In this document: positions 34,888-42,968 of the stretch, one piece after another
How positions within the stretch are numbered: position 1 is the stretch's first letter
How the letters are laid out: every line of letters starts with the position of its first letter
NCBI RefSeq assembly: GCF_006352025.1
Contig: NZ_CP040936.1
Location: 310,001 to 374,000, forward strand
Length of the DNA stretch: 64,000 bases
Direction: 5' to 3'
Origin: Hymenobacter sp. DG01
GTDB lineage: Bacteria; Bacteroidota; Bacteroidia; Cytophagales; Hymenobacteraceae
Notes under the pieces: generated by a model
Told to the model about the DNA's origin: nothing
Seen by the model: only the letters and a program-made list of their open reading frames with translations
Database searches by the model: none
Made by a program: the position numbers and the translations under genes

Positions 34888-36543
34888 TTACTGCGGCTGC
34901 GCGAACCGCCGGCCGAAAAAGTCGCCGGGGTTCCAGGTGGGGCGCTGGGGGTTCTGGGCTACCAGGTAACCGATGAGGAAGTTCAGCTGCACGTACTTCT
35001 TGCCGGCTTCAAAATCGAAGGTACCGTTGATGTCGTCCTGGGGTTTGTGGTAGGTGAGGGCCCGCCACTTCTGCACCTGCTCGCTGAGGTTGTTTTTGCC
35101 ATCGGGGGTGCGGTTGCCGTACTTGATGTGCAAGGCCGGAATACCCTGGGCCACAAAGCTGTACTGGTCGGAGCGGATAAAGCGGTTCTGGTCGGGCTCG
35201 GGGTCTTCCTCTACCGTCAGGTTCAGGTAACGAGCGGCCTCGGCCACGGGCTGGGCCAGCGTGGAGTGGGCGGCGCCCAGCGGCACTACCGATAGCAAGG
35301 GTGCGATAATAGTGGGCATATCGGTGTTCACGTCGGCTACCAGCGCGGTTTTGGGCACCGTGGGCCGGGCTGCGAAATAGGCCGAGCCCAGCAGCCCCAG
35401 CTCCTCACCAGTCTGGAGCACCAGCAGCACGCTGCGCTTGGGCTTTTGCTTGAGGTTGGAGTACAGGCGAGCAATTTCCAGCACCGAGGCTACCCCGGAG
35501 GCATTGTCGTGGGCGCCGTTGTAAATAGAGTCGCCCTTTACCGGCGCGCCTACCCCCAGGTGGTCGAGGTGAGCCGAATGGACTACAAACTCCTGGCGCA
35601 GGGTAGCATCGGAGCCGGTAATCTTGCCTACCACGTTGTAGCTCTCAAAGTCCTGGTAGCCCGATTCCCAGCTGGCGCCCAGGGTGCCGCGCAGGGCCAC
35701 CGGCGCTGGCTGCCCCTGGCGGAGGCTGCTCATGACTTTGGCCGTATCGGAGGCCGAGTTCAGCAGCAAGGCCTGCAGCCCGGCTGCCGACAATGTACCC
35801 GTCATCCCTACCCCCGAGCCACTGATAAACCCTCGGGCGGCAGCCACCTTGCCATCAGCCCCCAATACGCTGGTAGTGGTAATGGGCCGGGCCGCCGTTG
35901 CCGCCGCCGGAGCTGGCCGGGCGCTGGCGAACAGTACTCCCACAGCGCCGTGGCGGGCGGCCGTTTGTACTAGCAGGGTCTGGTCCTGGCTAGCCGAAGC
36001 TACGGTGCTGGGGAAGCTGCGAGGGGCACCGCGCACAATCACTACTACTTTGCCTTTCACATCGAGGCCCTGGTAGTCGTCGTAGCCTTGGTCGGGGGCC
36101 GAGATGCCGTAGCCGGCGAAGGCCAGCTCCGTGGGCGCGAGGCGGGAACTGGGCTGCTCGGGGTGGGGATAGAGGTGCAGCTCGGTCGGGGCCAGGGGTA
36201 GGCTGCCGCCGTTAGGCTGATACGTGATGGTAGCACCGGGCTTGGTAGTAGCGCGCCGCAGCCGTACCCGCTGGGTAAAGCCCCCGTCTTCGCCGGCCGG
36301 CTCCACGCCGAAGCGCTTGAGCTGTTCCGTTACATAATCAACGGCCATCTGGTAGCCGGGGGTGCCGGGCTTGCGGCCCAGCAACCGGTCATCGGCCAGG
36401 TACTGAATATGGGCCTTAATATCCTCGGGTTTGACTTTGGCCAGGGCTTTGGCTACCGGTTTGGGCACCGGGGCGGCAGTTTGGGCAGAAGCCGGGGCGG
36501 TAAGCAGGATACCAGCGGCCAGCAGCAGGGGCAGTTGTTTCAT
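34888..36543 (-). CDS. M28-family zinc peptidase with PA domain, exported
   Basis: A 551-residue periplasmic or secreted aminopeptidase-like protein. A signal peptide (MKQLPLLLAAGILLTAPASA) is followed by an N-terminal helical part, a PA-type insertion (about residues 130-265, DVKGKVVVIVRGAPRSF), and the M28 catalytic domain. Metal ligands can be seen in VVHSAHLDHLG, the bridging Asp in YNGAHDNASGVAS, the general base Glu in TGEELGLLGSAYF, and the next Asp in VNTDMP. Substrates are likely N-terminal amino acids of peptides. The gene is monocistronic. Confidence 0.95.
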   Translation of the reverse strand: MKQLPLLLAAGILLTAPASAQTAAPVPKPVAKALAKVKPEDIKAHIQYLADDRLLGRKPGTPGYQMAVDYVTEQLKRFGVEPAGEDGGFTQRVRLRRATTKPGATITYQPNGGSLPLAPTELHLYPHPEQPSSRLAPTELAFAGYGISAPDQGYDDYQGLDVKGKVVVIVRGAPRSFPSTVASASQDQTLLVQTAARHGAVGVLFASARPAPAAATAARPITTTSVLGADGKVAAARGFISGSGVGMTGTLSAAGLQALLLNSASDTAKVMSSLRQGQPAPVALRGTLGASWESGYQDFESYNVVGKITGSDATLRQEFVVHSAHLDHLGVGAPVKGDSIYNGAHDNASGVASVLEIARLYSNLKQKPKRSVLLVLQTGEELGLLGSAYFAARPTVPKTALVADVNTDMPTIIAPLLSVVPLGAAHSTLAQPVAEAARYLNLTVEEDPEPDQNRFIRSDQYSFVAQGIPALHIKYGNRTPDGKNNLSEQVQKWRALTYHKPQDDINGTFDFEAGKKYVQLNFLIGYLVAQNPQRPTWNPGDFFGRRFAQPQ

Positions 36544-36557
36544 TGGTCCAAAATACG

Positions 36558-36597
36558 CAATAGCCCCACCAGTGGCTGCTTGCCGGCTGGTGGGGCT
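36558..36597 (-). terminator. Probable terminator of the CZB-like gene
   Basis: A 12-base stem (TAGCCCCACCAG with CTGGTGGGGCTA) lies downstream of the minus-strand gene that ends at 36662; the minus-strand continuation TTGCGTATTTT is only mildly T-rich. It is also just upstream of the peptidase start, so it may instead be part of that leader. Confidence 0.55.
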
Positions 36598-36661
36598 ACA
36601 TGAAAAGAAAGCGCCTTAGGTGTTGCTGTCTGTAGTAATGCGCTGAAGATGAGAGAAGTGA

Positions 36662-37021
36662 CTAGGCGGCAGCCGGGGTCTGCTCCAGGTCCTTAAGTAA
36701 GGCTTCAATGCGGGCAGCATGGGCATCGAGACGCTCCAGGCCGGTTCGGGCTTCTTCCAGCTGGCCGCGCTGGTACTGCTGCACTAGGCTGCGGCCGGTA
36801 TCAATCATGCGGATGAGCTCCTGCTCCAGGCGCTGCACAGGCAGTACGGAGCCGTAGCGAGGCTTTACCACGGTGTTCAGCCACTCGCCCAAAGGGTTCA
36901 GGGGTAGGGAAAACAGGTCGGGGTCGGGTTCCCGCACGCCGTAGAGCACGGAGCGCAGCCGCGACTTAAACAGCACCTGCTTGATGCGGGCCTGCTGAAA
37001 ATCGAGGTTAGTTAACTCCAT
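36662..37021 (-). CDS. CZB-like domain protein lacking the zinc ligands
   Basis: A 119-residue helical protein. The segment VLFKSRLRSVLYGV, then NPLGEWLNTVVKPRYGSVLP and VQRLEQELIRMID, follows the layout of the chemoreceptor zinc-binding (CZB) domain: helix with K-x-R-L, the GxWL turn, the RYG and helix 3. The residues that bind zinc in CZB (an early His, the Cys before GxWL, and two His in helix 3) appear replaced here. So the fold may be kept while zinc binding is lost. It is 42 bases downstream of the PAS-protein gene on the same strand, and the two are probably one operon. Assignment is by pattern and should be treated as tentative. Confidence 0.75.
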   Translation of the reverse strand: MELTNLDFQQARIKQVLFKSRLRSVLYGVREPDPDLFSLPLNPLGEWLNTVVKPRYGSVLPVQRLEQELIRMIDTGRSLVQQYQRGQLEEARTGLERLDAHAARIEALLKDLEQTPAAA

Positions 37022-37063
37022 AACGGACGGGGTGTGCGAAGTAAGAAGAGGGGAGAGTATGCA

Positions 37064-38359
37064 TTAGCGGCCGGCGTTTTCCAGCGCCTGTCGGGCCTGC
37101 ACCAAGCCCGTGACATCGTAAGCAAACACCGTAATACCCGCTTTCTGGCCTTGCTCTTCGAAGAGCTGATATGTGAAGTTGAGGTAGCTGCGCTTCATTT
37201 GTCCGCTACCCTCATGGTCGAGGTCAATCTGCACTTCGTTGCCTACAAAGGTTTGGCCCGTCTCGTACACGTTGTTCAGCAAATCCAGGAAGCCCTGCTC
37301 AATAACCTCCGGAAGAGCTTCGGATACGGTTTGACCCACCAGCTGGCGGTTGGGGAACAGGCGCTGGTAGGGCGGATTCACAAACTCGAAGCGGTGCTCG
37401 GGGCCACGCAGAATGCAGATGAGCGCCGGCGTCTGCATAAACAAGTCGTAAAACGTCTCGCGCTGGCGGTGCACTTCCTGATACGCCTGGTATGCCTGGT
37501 CTGAGAGCAGGGCCTGCTGCTCGTTCTGCTCCAGCAGCTCCTGTACCATCAGCTTCTGGTCATGGATGTCGGTGCCGCAGCCTACCCACATAGTAACCTC
37601 GCCGGCCTCATTCTGGCGTGGTACGGCCCTAACGAGCACCCACCGGTACTGCCCGTCGTGGCGACGCAGGCGGTATTCCATCTGCAGCTCAGTGCTCTGT
37701 TCACGAGCCTGGTTCCAGAGGCGAGTGGTGTTGGCTACATCGTCGGGATGAACACTAGCTACCCAGCCCTGACCAATGCATTCGGCCAGGGAATGCCCAG
37801 TAAAGTCCAGCCAGCGCGGGTTGAAGTAGTCGGCCTCGCCGCTGGGCAGGTTGGTCCATACCATCACGGGCAAGGACTCCAGAATAAAGCGGGTACGCTC
37901 TTGCTGTTCGGCCAGCTCGCGCTGGGCCTGCTGGTGGCGCAGTTCGGCGTGGTAACGCTCCGTTACGTCCTGGGTGCGTTGCAGAATAAACTCCAGCTTC
38001 CCGTTTTCATCCAGAATAGGATAGTGGGTGGCTTCCCAATAGCGTTCCTCCAGGCCGCCGCCCTGCTCCAGAGGCCGCTCCAGGTCGTAGCGAATCAGGG
38101 GCATGGTGTGGGGCTGGTGGTGGCGGCGCACATGCTCATGCGATTCGCGGATGGTAGCCGCCGATTCCTCATCGGAGGAGGGGTAGGCCTCAAAGAAGGG
38201 CTTGCCCACGGCTTCTTCCCGGCTTTTCAGCGAGACACCTACGTGGCTGTTGGTATTGTCCACGATGGTAGCGGCCTCGTCCGGCGCAATCAACAGAAAG
38301 TTGTCGGGTAGGGAGTGGAAAAGCTTTTGGTAATCAACCGGAAAGGCGGGAACAGGCAT
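37064..38359 (-). CDS. PAS-domain protein with three PAS domains and no output domain
   Basis: A 431-residue soluble protein. PAS 1 spans about residues 8-135 (FHSLPDNFLLIAPDEAATIV to GKLEFILQRTQDVTER), PAS 2 about 150-275 (ILESLPVMVWTNLPSGEADY to MWVGCGTDIHDQK), PAS 3 about 308-425 (FYDLFMQTPALICILRGPEH to ITVFAYDVTGLVQARQAL). A linking helix joins PAS 2 and 3. In Cytophagales such strings normally continue into a HisKA/HATPase module; here the protein stops right after the last PAS. It therefore needs a partner for output, and the CZB-like protein encoded just downstream is the obvious candidate. Confidence 0.9.
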   Translation of the reverse strand: MPVPAFPVDYQKLFHSLPDNFLLIAPDEAATIVDNTNSHVGVSLKSREEAVGKPFFEAYPSSDEESAATIRESHEHVRRHHQPHTMPLIRYDLERPLEQGGGLEERYWEATHYPILDENGKLEFILQRTQDVTERYHAELRHQQAQRELAEQQERTRFILESLPVMVWTNLPSGEADYFNPRWLDFTGHSLAECIGQGWVASVHPDDVANTTRLWNQAREQSTELQMEYRLRRHDGQYRWVLVRAVPRQNEAGEVTMWVGCGTDIHDQKLMVQELLEQNEQQALLSDQAYQAYQEVHRQRETFYDLFMQTPALICILRGPEHRFEFVNPPYQRLFPNRQLVGQTVSEALPEVIEQGFLDLLNNVYETGQTFVGNEVQIDLDHEGSGQMKRSYLNFTYQLFEEQGQKAGITVFAYDVTGLVQARQALENAGR

Positions 38360-38593
38360 GGTCGGGATGGGCAGATGAAAGTGGCGCGCACGCTGGCCGG
38401 AGCAACAACAAAGCTACAAGCCAATACTTCGGTAAGAAAGCGCTACGGTATTTTAAACAGGGCAAACTATCCAGAATGTTATACTGCTACCTCGGCAGTA
38501 AGTTTGCCCATTGGTGAAATTTACTGTTCAGCTTAACAGCTTAGCAGCAAGCAGGCCCGTTAGGCATCAACTCTGGTGAAAGCTACAAGCCAA

Positions 38594-39043
38594 TCAGGAG
38601 CGAATCATATGGATGTGCGGGATGCCGTCTTCGAGGTAGCCTTCGCCCACTTGTCGGAATCCGAAGCTTTCATAAAACTCCTTTAGGTAGAGTTGGGCCC
38701 CAATCTGAATGGGCTGCTCACCGAACAGGGTTGCCACCGCCGCAATGGACTCCTGCAGCAGCACGCGGCCCAGGCTGTAGCGCCGGTATTTCGGCGACAC
38801 GACTACCCGCCCGATGCTGGCCTCGGGGTAGCTGACGCCCGCCCCGAAAAGACGGGTGTAAGCGGCCAGCTCGCCGCTTTCCGTGTGGCCCAGGAGGTGA
38901 AAGGCAGCCTGGTCCTGCCCGTCGATGTCCTGAAAAGCGCAGGTTTGCTCCACTACGAATACTTCGGAGCGCAGCTGCAGCAGGGCGTACAGCTCGGAGA
39001 GGGTAAGGTCGGTGAAGGGTTTGAGGGTCCAGGTCAGGGTCAT
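38594..39043 (-). CDS. GNAT acyltransferase, ElaA family
   Basis: A 149-residue N-acetyltransferase. The start MTLTWTLKPFTDLTLSELYA matches ElaA-type proteins; a longer frame up to 39124 adds a Pro-rich leader and is rejected. Family marks are LRSEVFVVEQTCAFQDIDGQ near residues 23-42, the acetyl-CoA loop RVVVSPKYRRYSLGRVLL and the C-terminal FYESFGFRQVGEGYLEDGI. Substrate unknown. It is divergent from the aldo/keto reductase gene. Confidence 0.92.
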   Translation of the reverse strand: MTLTWTLKPFTDLTLSELYALLQLRSEVFVVEQTCAFQDIDGQDQAAFHLLGHTESGELAAYTRLFGAGVSYPEASIGRVVVSPKYRRYSLGRVLLQESIAAVATLFGEQPIQIGAQLYLKEFYESFGFRQVGEGYLEDGIPHIHMIRS

Positions 39044-39201
39044 GGGGTAGGGAGCCAAAGGGGGTAAAGGTTGGGGCAAAGATGGCAGGTAGGGGCCGGA
39101 AAAAGTGCCGGCGGCAAGCTCCACCGCAGCACTTCCGGTGCCGCGCTCGTATAGCCCTACCTGAACTCTGGCTGCTCAGGCGGCCCACTATCCTGACTTA
39201 T

Positions 39202-40182
39202 ATGGACTATATCCGCTTGGGGGCCACGGGCCTCAAGGTTTCCCGCATCTGCCTGGGCACCATGACCTACGGCACGCCCACTGAGCGTTGGCCCTGGGCC
39301 CTGAACGAGGAGCAGAGCCGCCCCTTCATTCAGCAGGCTCTGGAGCTGGGCATCAACTTCTTCGATACCGCCGATGTGTACTCCAACGGAGCTAGCGAGG
39401 AGGTAGTAGGCCGGGCCCTGCGCGACTTTGCCAAGCGCGACGAGGTAGTACTGGCCACCAAAGTGTACAACCCCATGGGCCCCGGCCCCAACCAGCGGGG
39501 CCTCTCGCGCAAGCACATCATGAGTGCCATTGATGCCAGCCTGAAGCGCCTCGGCACCGATTACGTGGACCTTTACCAGATTCACCGCTGGGATTACGAC
39601 ACGCCCATTGAGGAAACCCTGGAAGCCCTGCACGACGTGGTGAAGGCCGGCAAGGCCCGCTACATTGGGGCCAGCAGCATGTATGCCTGGCAGTTTGCGC
39701 AGGCCCTGTACCTGGCCGATAAGCACAACTGGACGCGCTTTGTAAGCATGCAGCCGCACTACAACCTGGTGTACCGTGAGGAGGAGCGCGAAATGCTACC
39801 TCTCTGCCAGGACCAGAACATCGGCGTGATTCCCTGGTCGCCGCTGGCGCGGGGGCTGCTCACGGGTGGGCGCACCAAGGAGCGCAACGAAACCGAGCGG
39901 GCAAAAACCGATGCTTTCGGCAAAAGCCTCTACGGCCGCGACGACGACTTTGCCGTGGCCGACCGCGTGACGGAAATAGCCCAGGAGCGGGGCCTGCCCA
40001 ACGCCCAGATTGCCCTGGCCTGGATGCTGAGCAAGTCCGTTATTACCGCGCCCATTGTGGGTGCCAGCAAGCCCGGCCACCTGCAGGATGCGGTGGCCGC
40101 CGTTTCCGTAACGCTTTCCGAGGAAGAAATTAAGCGTCTGGAAGAGCCTTACCAGCCTCACCCCGTGCTGGGCTTCTCCTAA
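39202..40182 (+). CDS. Aldo/keto reductase (AKR, YajO/Tas-like)
   Basis: A 326-residue NADPH-dependent oxidoreductase. The start MDYIRLGATGLKVSRICLG fits the family; a start 40 codons upstream is inside non-conserved sequence. The catalytic Asp55 and Tyr60 are in FFDTADVYSNG, the Lys is in LATKVYNP, and the His in YQIHRWDYDTP. The extra TYGTPTERWPWALNEEQ loop resembles the YajO group. It reduces aldehydes or ketones; the natural substrate is not known. A DUF4136 lipoprotein gene follows 78 bases later. Confidence 0.95.
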   Translation: MDYIRLGATGLKVSRICLGTMTYGTPTERWPWALNEEQSRPFIQQALELGINFFDTADVYSNGASEEVVGRALRDFAKRDEVVLATKVYNPMGPGPNQRGLSRKHIMSAIDASLKRLGTDYVDLYQIHRWDYDTPIEETLEALHDVVKAGKARYIGASSMYAWQFAQALYLADKHNWTRFVSMQPHYNLVYREEEREMLPLCQDQNIGVIPWSPLARGLLTGGRTKERNETERAKTDAFGKSLYGRDDDFAVADRVTEIAQERGLPNAQIALAWMLSKSVITAPIVGASKPGHLQDAVAAVSVTLSEEEIKRLEEPYQPHPVLGFS

Positions 40183-40260
40183 AGCATGGCCCTACCCCCG
40201 GCCAGCCGCCAAACCCCGGTGCTTCCGGTTTTCTCCTTCCGCCGACTTCACTTCTCGCCT

Positions 40261-40809
40261 ATGAAAATGCTTCTTATTGCCGCACTGCTGCTGACAGCGG
40301 CGGCCGGCTGCTCGCCCGTTAGGGTAGAGTCCACGACCCAGACGCCCGGCGTCGATTTTTCGGCTTATAAAACCTACAACTTTATGGACGTCACGGCCCG
40401 CAACGAAGCTGCTTTTGCCGGTGGGGCCGTGGGCATTGAGGAGCTGAAGCGGGCCGTGGGGCGGGAGTTGGAGCGCCGAGGCTACCAGCGCGCCGATGCG
40501 CCGGATGTGTGGGTGAACATTGGGGTAGTAACCGAGGAAAAGGTGCAAACCCGCGAAACCAACATCCAGTTTGATGGGCCGCGCTACATTGGGCAGCGCC
40601 GCTACCGCTGGGAAAAACAGGAGGTGCCCGTCGGGACCTACCAGGAGGGAACGGCCACAGTGGATATTGTGGATGCTGCTCGCAACACCCAGGTATGGCA
40701 GGGCGTGGCTGCCAGCACCCTTTCCAAAGACCCCGAAAAGCTGGCGGCTCGCATTGATGAGGGCATTGCCAACATGTTCGAGAAGTACCCGGTGCCACCC
40801 CGCCAGTAG
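40261..40809 (+). CDS. DUF4136 lipoprotein
   Basis: A 182-residue envelope lipoprotein. The start MKMLLIAALLLTAAAGC places the lipobox AAGC with Cys17. The mature part begins VDFSAYKTYNF, the typical DUF4136 start, with DVWVNIGVV and GTATVDIVDAARNTQVWQG following and ending in DEGIANMFEKYP. The function is unknown. It is on the same strand as the aldo/keto reductase, separated by 78 bases. Confidence 0.93.
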   Translation: MKMLLIAALLLTAAAGCSPVRVESTTQTPGVDFSAYKTYNFMDVTARNEAAFAGGAVGIEELKRAVGRELERRGYQRADAPDVWVNIGVVTEEKVQTRETNIQFDGPRYIGQRRYRWEKQEVPVGTYQEGTATVDIVDAARNTQVWQGVAASTLSKDPEKLAARIDEGIANMFEKYPVPPRQ

Positions 40810-40924
40810 CGGCAAATGCCCATGGTTGAGCCACCAAATCCGAAACCGGCTCGTATGAGTTGATTAATCCGCTGCCCGGCTTACCTGCAGGCAGGCCGCC
40901 GGTACATCTAACCTTTCTACTTTC

Positions 40925-41236
40925 ATGTCTAAGAAATCCAACCTCACGGCCCTGATCGGGGCCTCGCTGGCCGGCCTGGCCGCGGCCGTTTACATCAGCC
41001 ACTCGCAGGGCAGCTGGCCCTTTGCCAGCAAGCAAAGCGAAGGCGAAGAAACTGACTCGGACAGCAAGGCTGCCGATTCTTCCTCGCAAAAAGACCAGCA
41101 GAGTGCCTCCTCGGCCGCAGGCAAAGGTGCCCCAGTAGATGTGGCCCTCACCAATGAGGTAGCCAGCTACACGGAGCACAACCCCAACAACGCCGGCGAA
41201 TTCACTGACGACGGAGCCACCGGCAACGCCGACTAG
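40925..41236 (+). CDS. Small single-pass membrane or exported protein with acidic low-complexity tail
   Basis: A 103-residue protein: a Lys-rich start (MSKKSNLTALIG), one hydrophobic segment (GASLAGLAAAVYISH), then a Ser/Asp/Glu-rich disordered part and a short end (HNPNNAGEFTDDGATGNAD). The pattern resembles small anchored proteins whose role is structural or unknown. I recognise no family. It is followed by two hairpins, one a clear terminator. Confidence 0.78.
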   Translation: MSKKSNLTALIGASLAGLAAAVYISHSQGSWPFASKQSEGEETDSDSKAADSSSQKDQQSASSAAGKGAPVDVALTNEVASYTEHNPNNAGEFTDDGATGNAD

Positions 41237-41303
41237 CCCTAACTCCCTGGCATAACTTTTCGCCTACCCCTATGGCGTAGGCGAAAGACATTATACTTAC
41301 CTA

Positions 41304-41340
41304 AACGGCCCCGACTCGCGCAGTTGGGGCCGTTTTTGTT
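41304..41340 (+). terminator. Rho-independent terminator
   Basis: The stem AACGGCCCC/GGGGCCGTT with loop GACTCGCGCAGTT is followed by TTTTGTT. Another hairpin without T run (TTTCGCCTAC with GTAGGCGAAA, 41258-41286) lies just upstream. Both follow the small membrane protein. Confidence 0.88.
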
Positions 41341-41442
41341 GAATTGCAGGTTAGTAAAACCGGGTTTGCTACCGCAAACGATTGGATAGTTTTTCTTCGC
41401 TAAAGAGGCTTTCAGAACACGACAGCAGGTAGGGGATAGGTC

Positions 41443-41450
41443 TATATTTG
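41443..41450 (+). promoter_or_regulatory. Bacteroidota-type -7 element (TATATTTG)
   Basis: An exact match to TAnnTTTG, 139 bases upstream of the GH43 start, in the otherwise featureless part of the gap 41341-41588. No convincing -33 TTTG is visible at the right spacing. Confidence 0.55.
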
Positions 41451-41588
41451 AAAGTAATAGAAGCCTTGAGCAGCTACCCCATCGGTGGCTACCAAAGCAT
41501 AAAGTTGCTCTGGTAGCTTCAATCAAAGGCACTTCGGCAAGGCTTCCATTTTCGAACTGTCATCTTCCTTCACCTTAAATTCCCCACA

Positions 41589-42734
41589 GTGTCCTTGAAA
41601 AAACTGCCCCGCTATTTCAAGCCCTCTTTGGCTCTGCTCGTGCCCCTGGCCCTGGGTAGCGCCTGCCAAAGCAACTCCAACACGGCAGCCTCCGGCGAAA
41701 ACGGCACGGCCACCGACAGCACCGCCCAGGCCTCGGCGGCCGACAGCTCGGCGGGCAACGGTAAAAAGTACCTCGCCCAGCCGCTGGTGAAGGATATTTA
41801 CACCGCCGACCCCTCGGCCCACGTTTTCAACGGCAAAATCTACATTTACCCCTCTCACGATATCGAGACGGGAGCCCCGGAAAACGACAACGGCGACCAT
41901 TTTGCCATGCGCGACTACCGCATTCTGTCCATGGACAGTGTGGGCGGTAAGGTGACTGACCACGGGGTGGCCCTGGACGTGAAGGATGTGCCCTGGGCCG
42001 GACGCCAGATGTGGGCGCCCGACGCGGCCTTCAAAAACGGCAAGTACTATCTCTACTTTCCGGTGAAAGACAAGCAGGATATTTTCCGGATTGGGGTAGC
42101 CACCAGCACCTCGCCCACCGGCCCTTTCAAGGCCGAAGCCAAGCCCATGGCAGGTAGTCTGAGCATTGACCCGGCCGTGTTTGAGGACACCGATGGCAGC
42201 CACTACATGTACGTGGGCGGCATCTGGGGCGGACAGCTGCAGCGCTGGCGCACCGGCAAGTACGACGGCAGCAACCCCAAAGAGCAGGAACCCGGCCCCA
42301 ACGAGCCGGCCCTGGGACCAAAAATGGCCAAAATGAGCGCCGACATGCTCAGCTTCGCCGAGCCCGTGAAGGAGATAAAAATCCTGGACGAAAACGGCAA
42401 GCCCCTGCTTTCCGGCGACAACAAGCGCCGCTTTTTCGAGGGCGCCTGGATGCACAAGTACCAGGACAAATACTACCTCACCTACTCCACCGGCGACACT
42501 CACCTGCTGGTGTACGCCACCGCCACTTCGCCTTACGGCCCCTTCACCTACAAAGGCGTTATCATGAACCCCGTGGAAGGCTGGACTACCCACCACTCCA
42601 TCATCGAGAAGGACGGCAAGTGGTACATTTTCTACCACGACACCCAGCTTTCGGGCAAAACCTGGCTGCGCAACGTGAAAGTAACCGAGCTGAAGCGCAC
42701 TCCGGACGGCGGTTTCGAAATCATCAATCCGTAA
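41589..42734 (+). CDS. Glycoside hydrolase family 43 lipoprotein
   Basis: A 381-residue exported enzyme that starts with GTG (no ATG lies near). The signal peptide ends in LGSAC with Cys26 as lipidation site, followed by a Ser/Thr/Ala-rich linker. The five-bladed GH43 propeller shows the expected acids: Asp in YTADPSAHVF, the pKa-modulating Asp in LSIDPAVFED, and the general acid Glu in FFEGAWMHK. WAPDAAFKNGKYYLYFP and EGWTTHHSIIE are also typical. It likely releases arabinose or xylose from plant polysaccharides at the cell surface. No other glycan genes are adjacent. Confidence 0.93.
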   Translation: MSLKKLPRYFKPSLALLVPLALGSACQSNSNTAASGENGTATDSTAQASAADSSAGNGKKYLAQPLVKDIYTADPSAHVFNGKIYIYPSHDIETGAPENDNGDHFAMRDYRILSMDSVGGKVTDHGVALDVKDVPWAGRQMWAPDAAFKNGKYYLYFPVKDKQDIFRIGVATSTSPTGPFKAEAKPMAGSLSIDPAVFEDTDGSHYMYVGGIWGGQLQRWRTGKYDGSNPKEQEPGPNEPALGPKMAKMSADMLSFAEPVKEIKILDENGKPLLSGDNKRRFFEGAWMHKYQDKYYLTYSTGDTHLLVYATATSPYGPFTYKGVIMNPVEGWTTHHSIIEKDGKWYIFYHDTQLSGKTWLRNVKVTELKRTPDGGFEIINP

Positions 42735-42751
42735 GCGTTTCCCTACCCATG

Positions 42752-42790
42752 AAAAAGGCCCAAACCTACCGCAGGTTCGGGCCTTTTCTT
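42752..42790 (+). terminator. Rho-independent terminator after GH43
   Basis: AAAAGGCCCAAACCT pairs with AGGTTCGGGCCTTTT (one mismatch) around a four-base loop; CTTTT follows on the plus strand. It lies 18 bases after the GH43 stop. Confidence 0.85.
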
Positions 42791-42810
42791 TTGGAGGCGC
42801 GCAAGACGTA

Positions 42811-42960
42811 AACTAGAGCTAGCAACTAGCTCCCCTTCTCAGATGAGGAGGGGTTGGGGGTGGTTGAAAGATTAGAACTAGAAACTAAGTTTAGTAAGTC
42901 GTTCAACAATTCACCAACCACCCCCAGCCCGTCCTCATCTGAGGAGGGGAGTTAGGTTCT
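42811..42960. repeat. Inverted repeat, CCCCTCCTCA family, copy 2
   Basis: Left arm AACTAGAGCTAGCAACTAGC, then TCCCCTTCTCAGATGAGGAG and GGGTTGGGGGTGGTTG; right arm CAACCACCCCCAGCCCGTCC, then TCATCTGAGGAGGGGAG. About 55 bases lie between arms. It lies between convergent genes. Confidence 0.9.
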
Positions 42961-42968
42961 GATTTCTA

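Noticed and set aside
41523..42638. A 371-codon open frame on the minus strand
   Set aside because: It is antisense to the GH43 gene, whose motifs and signal peptide are convincing; the reverse frame has no recognisable features.
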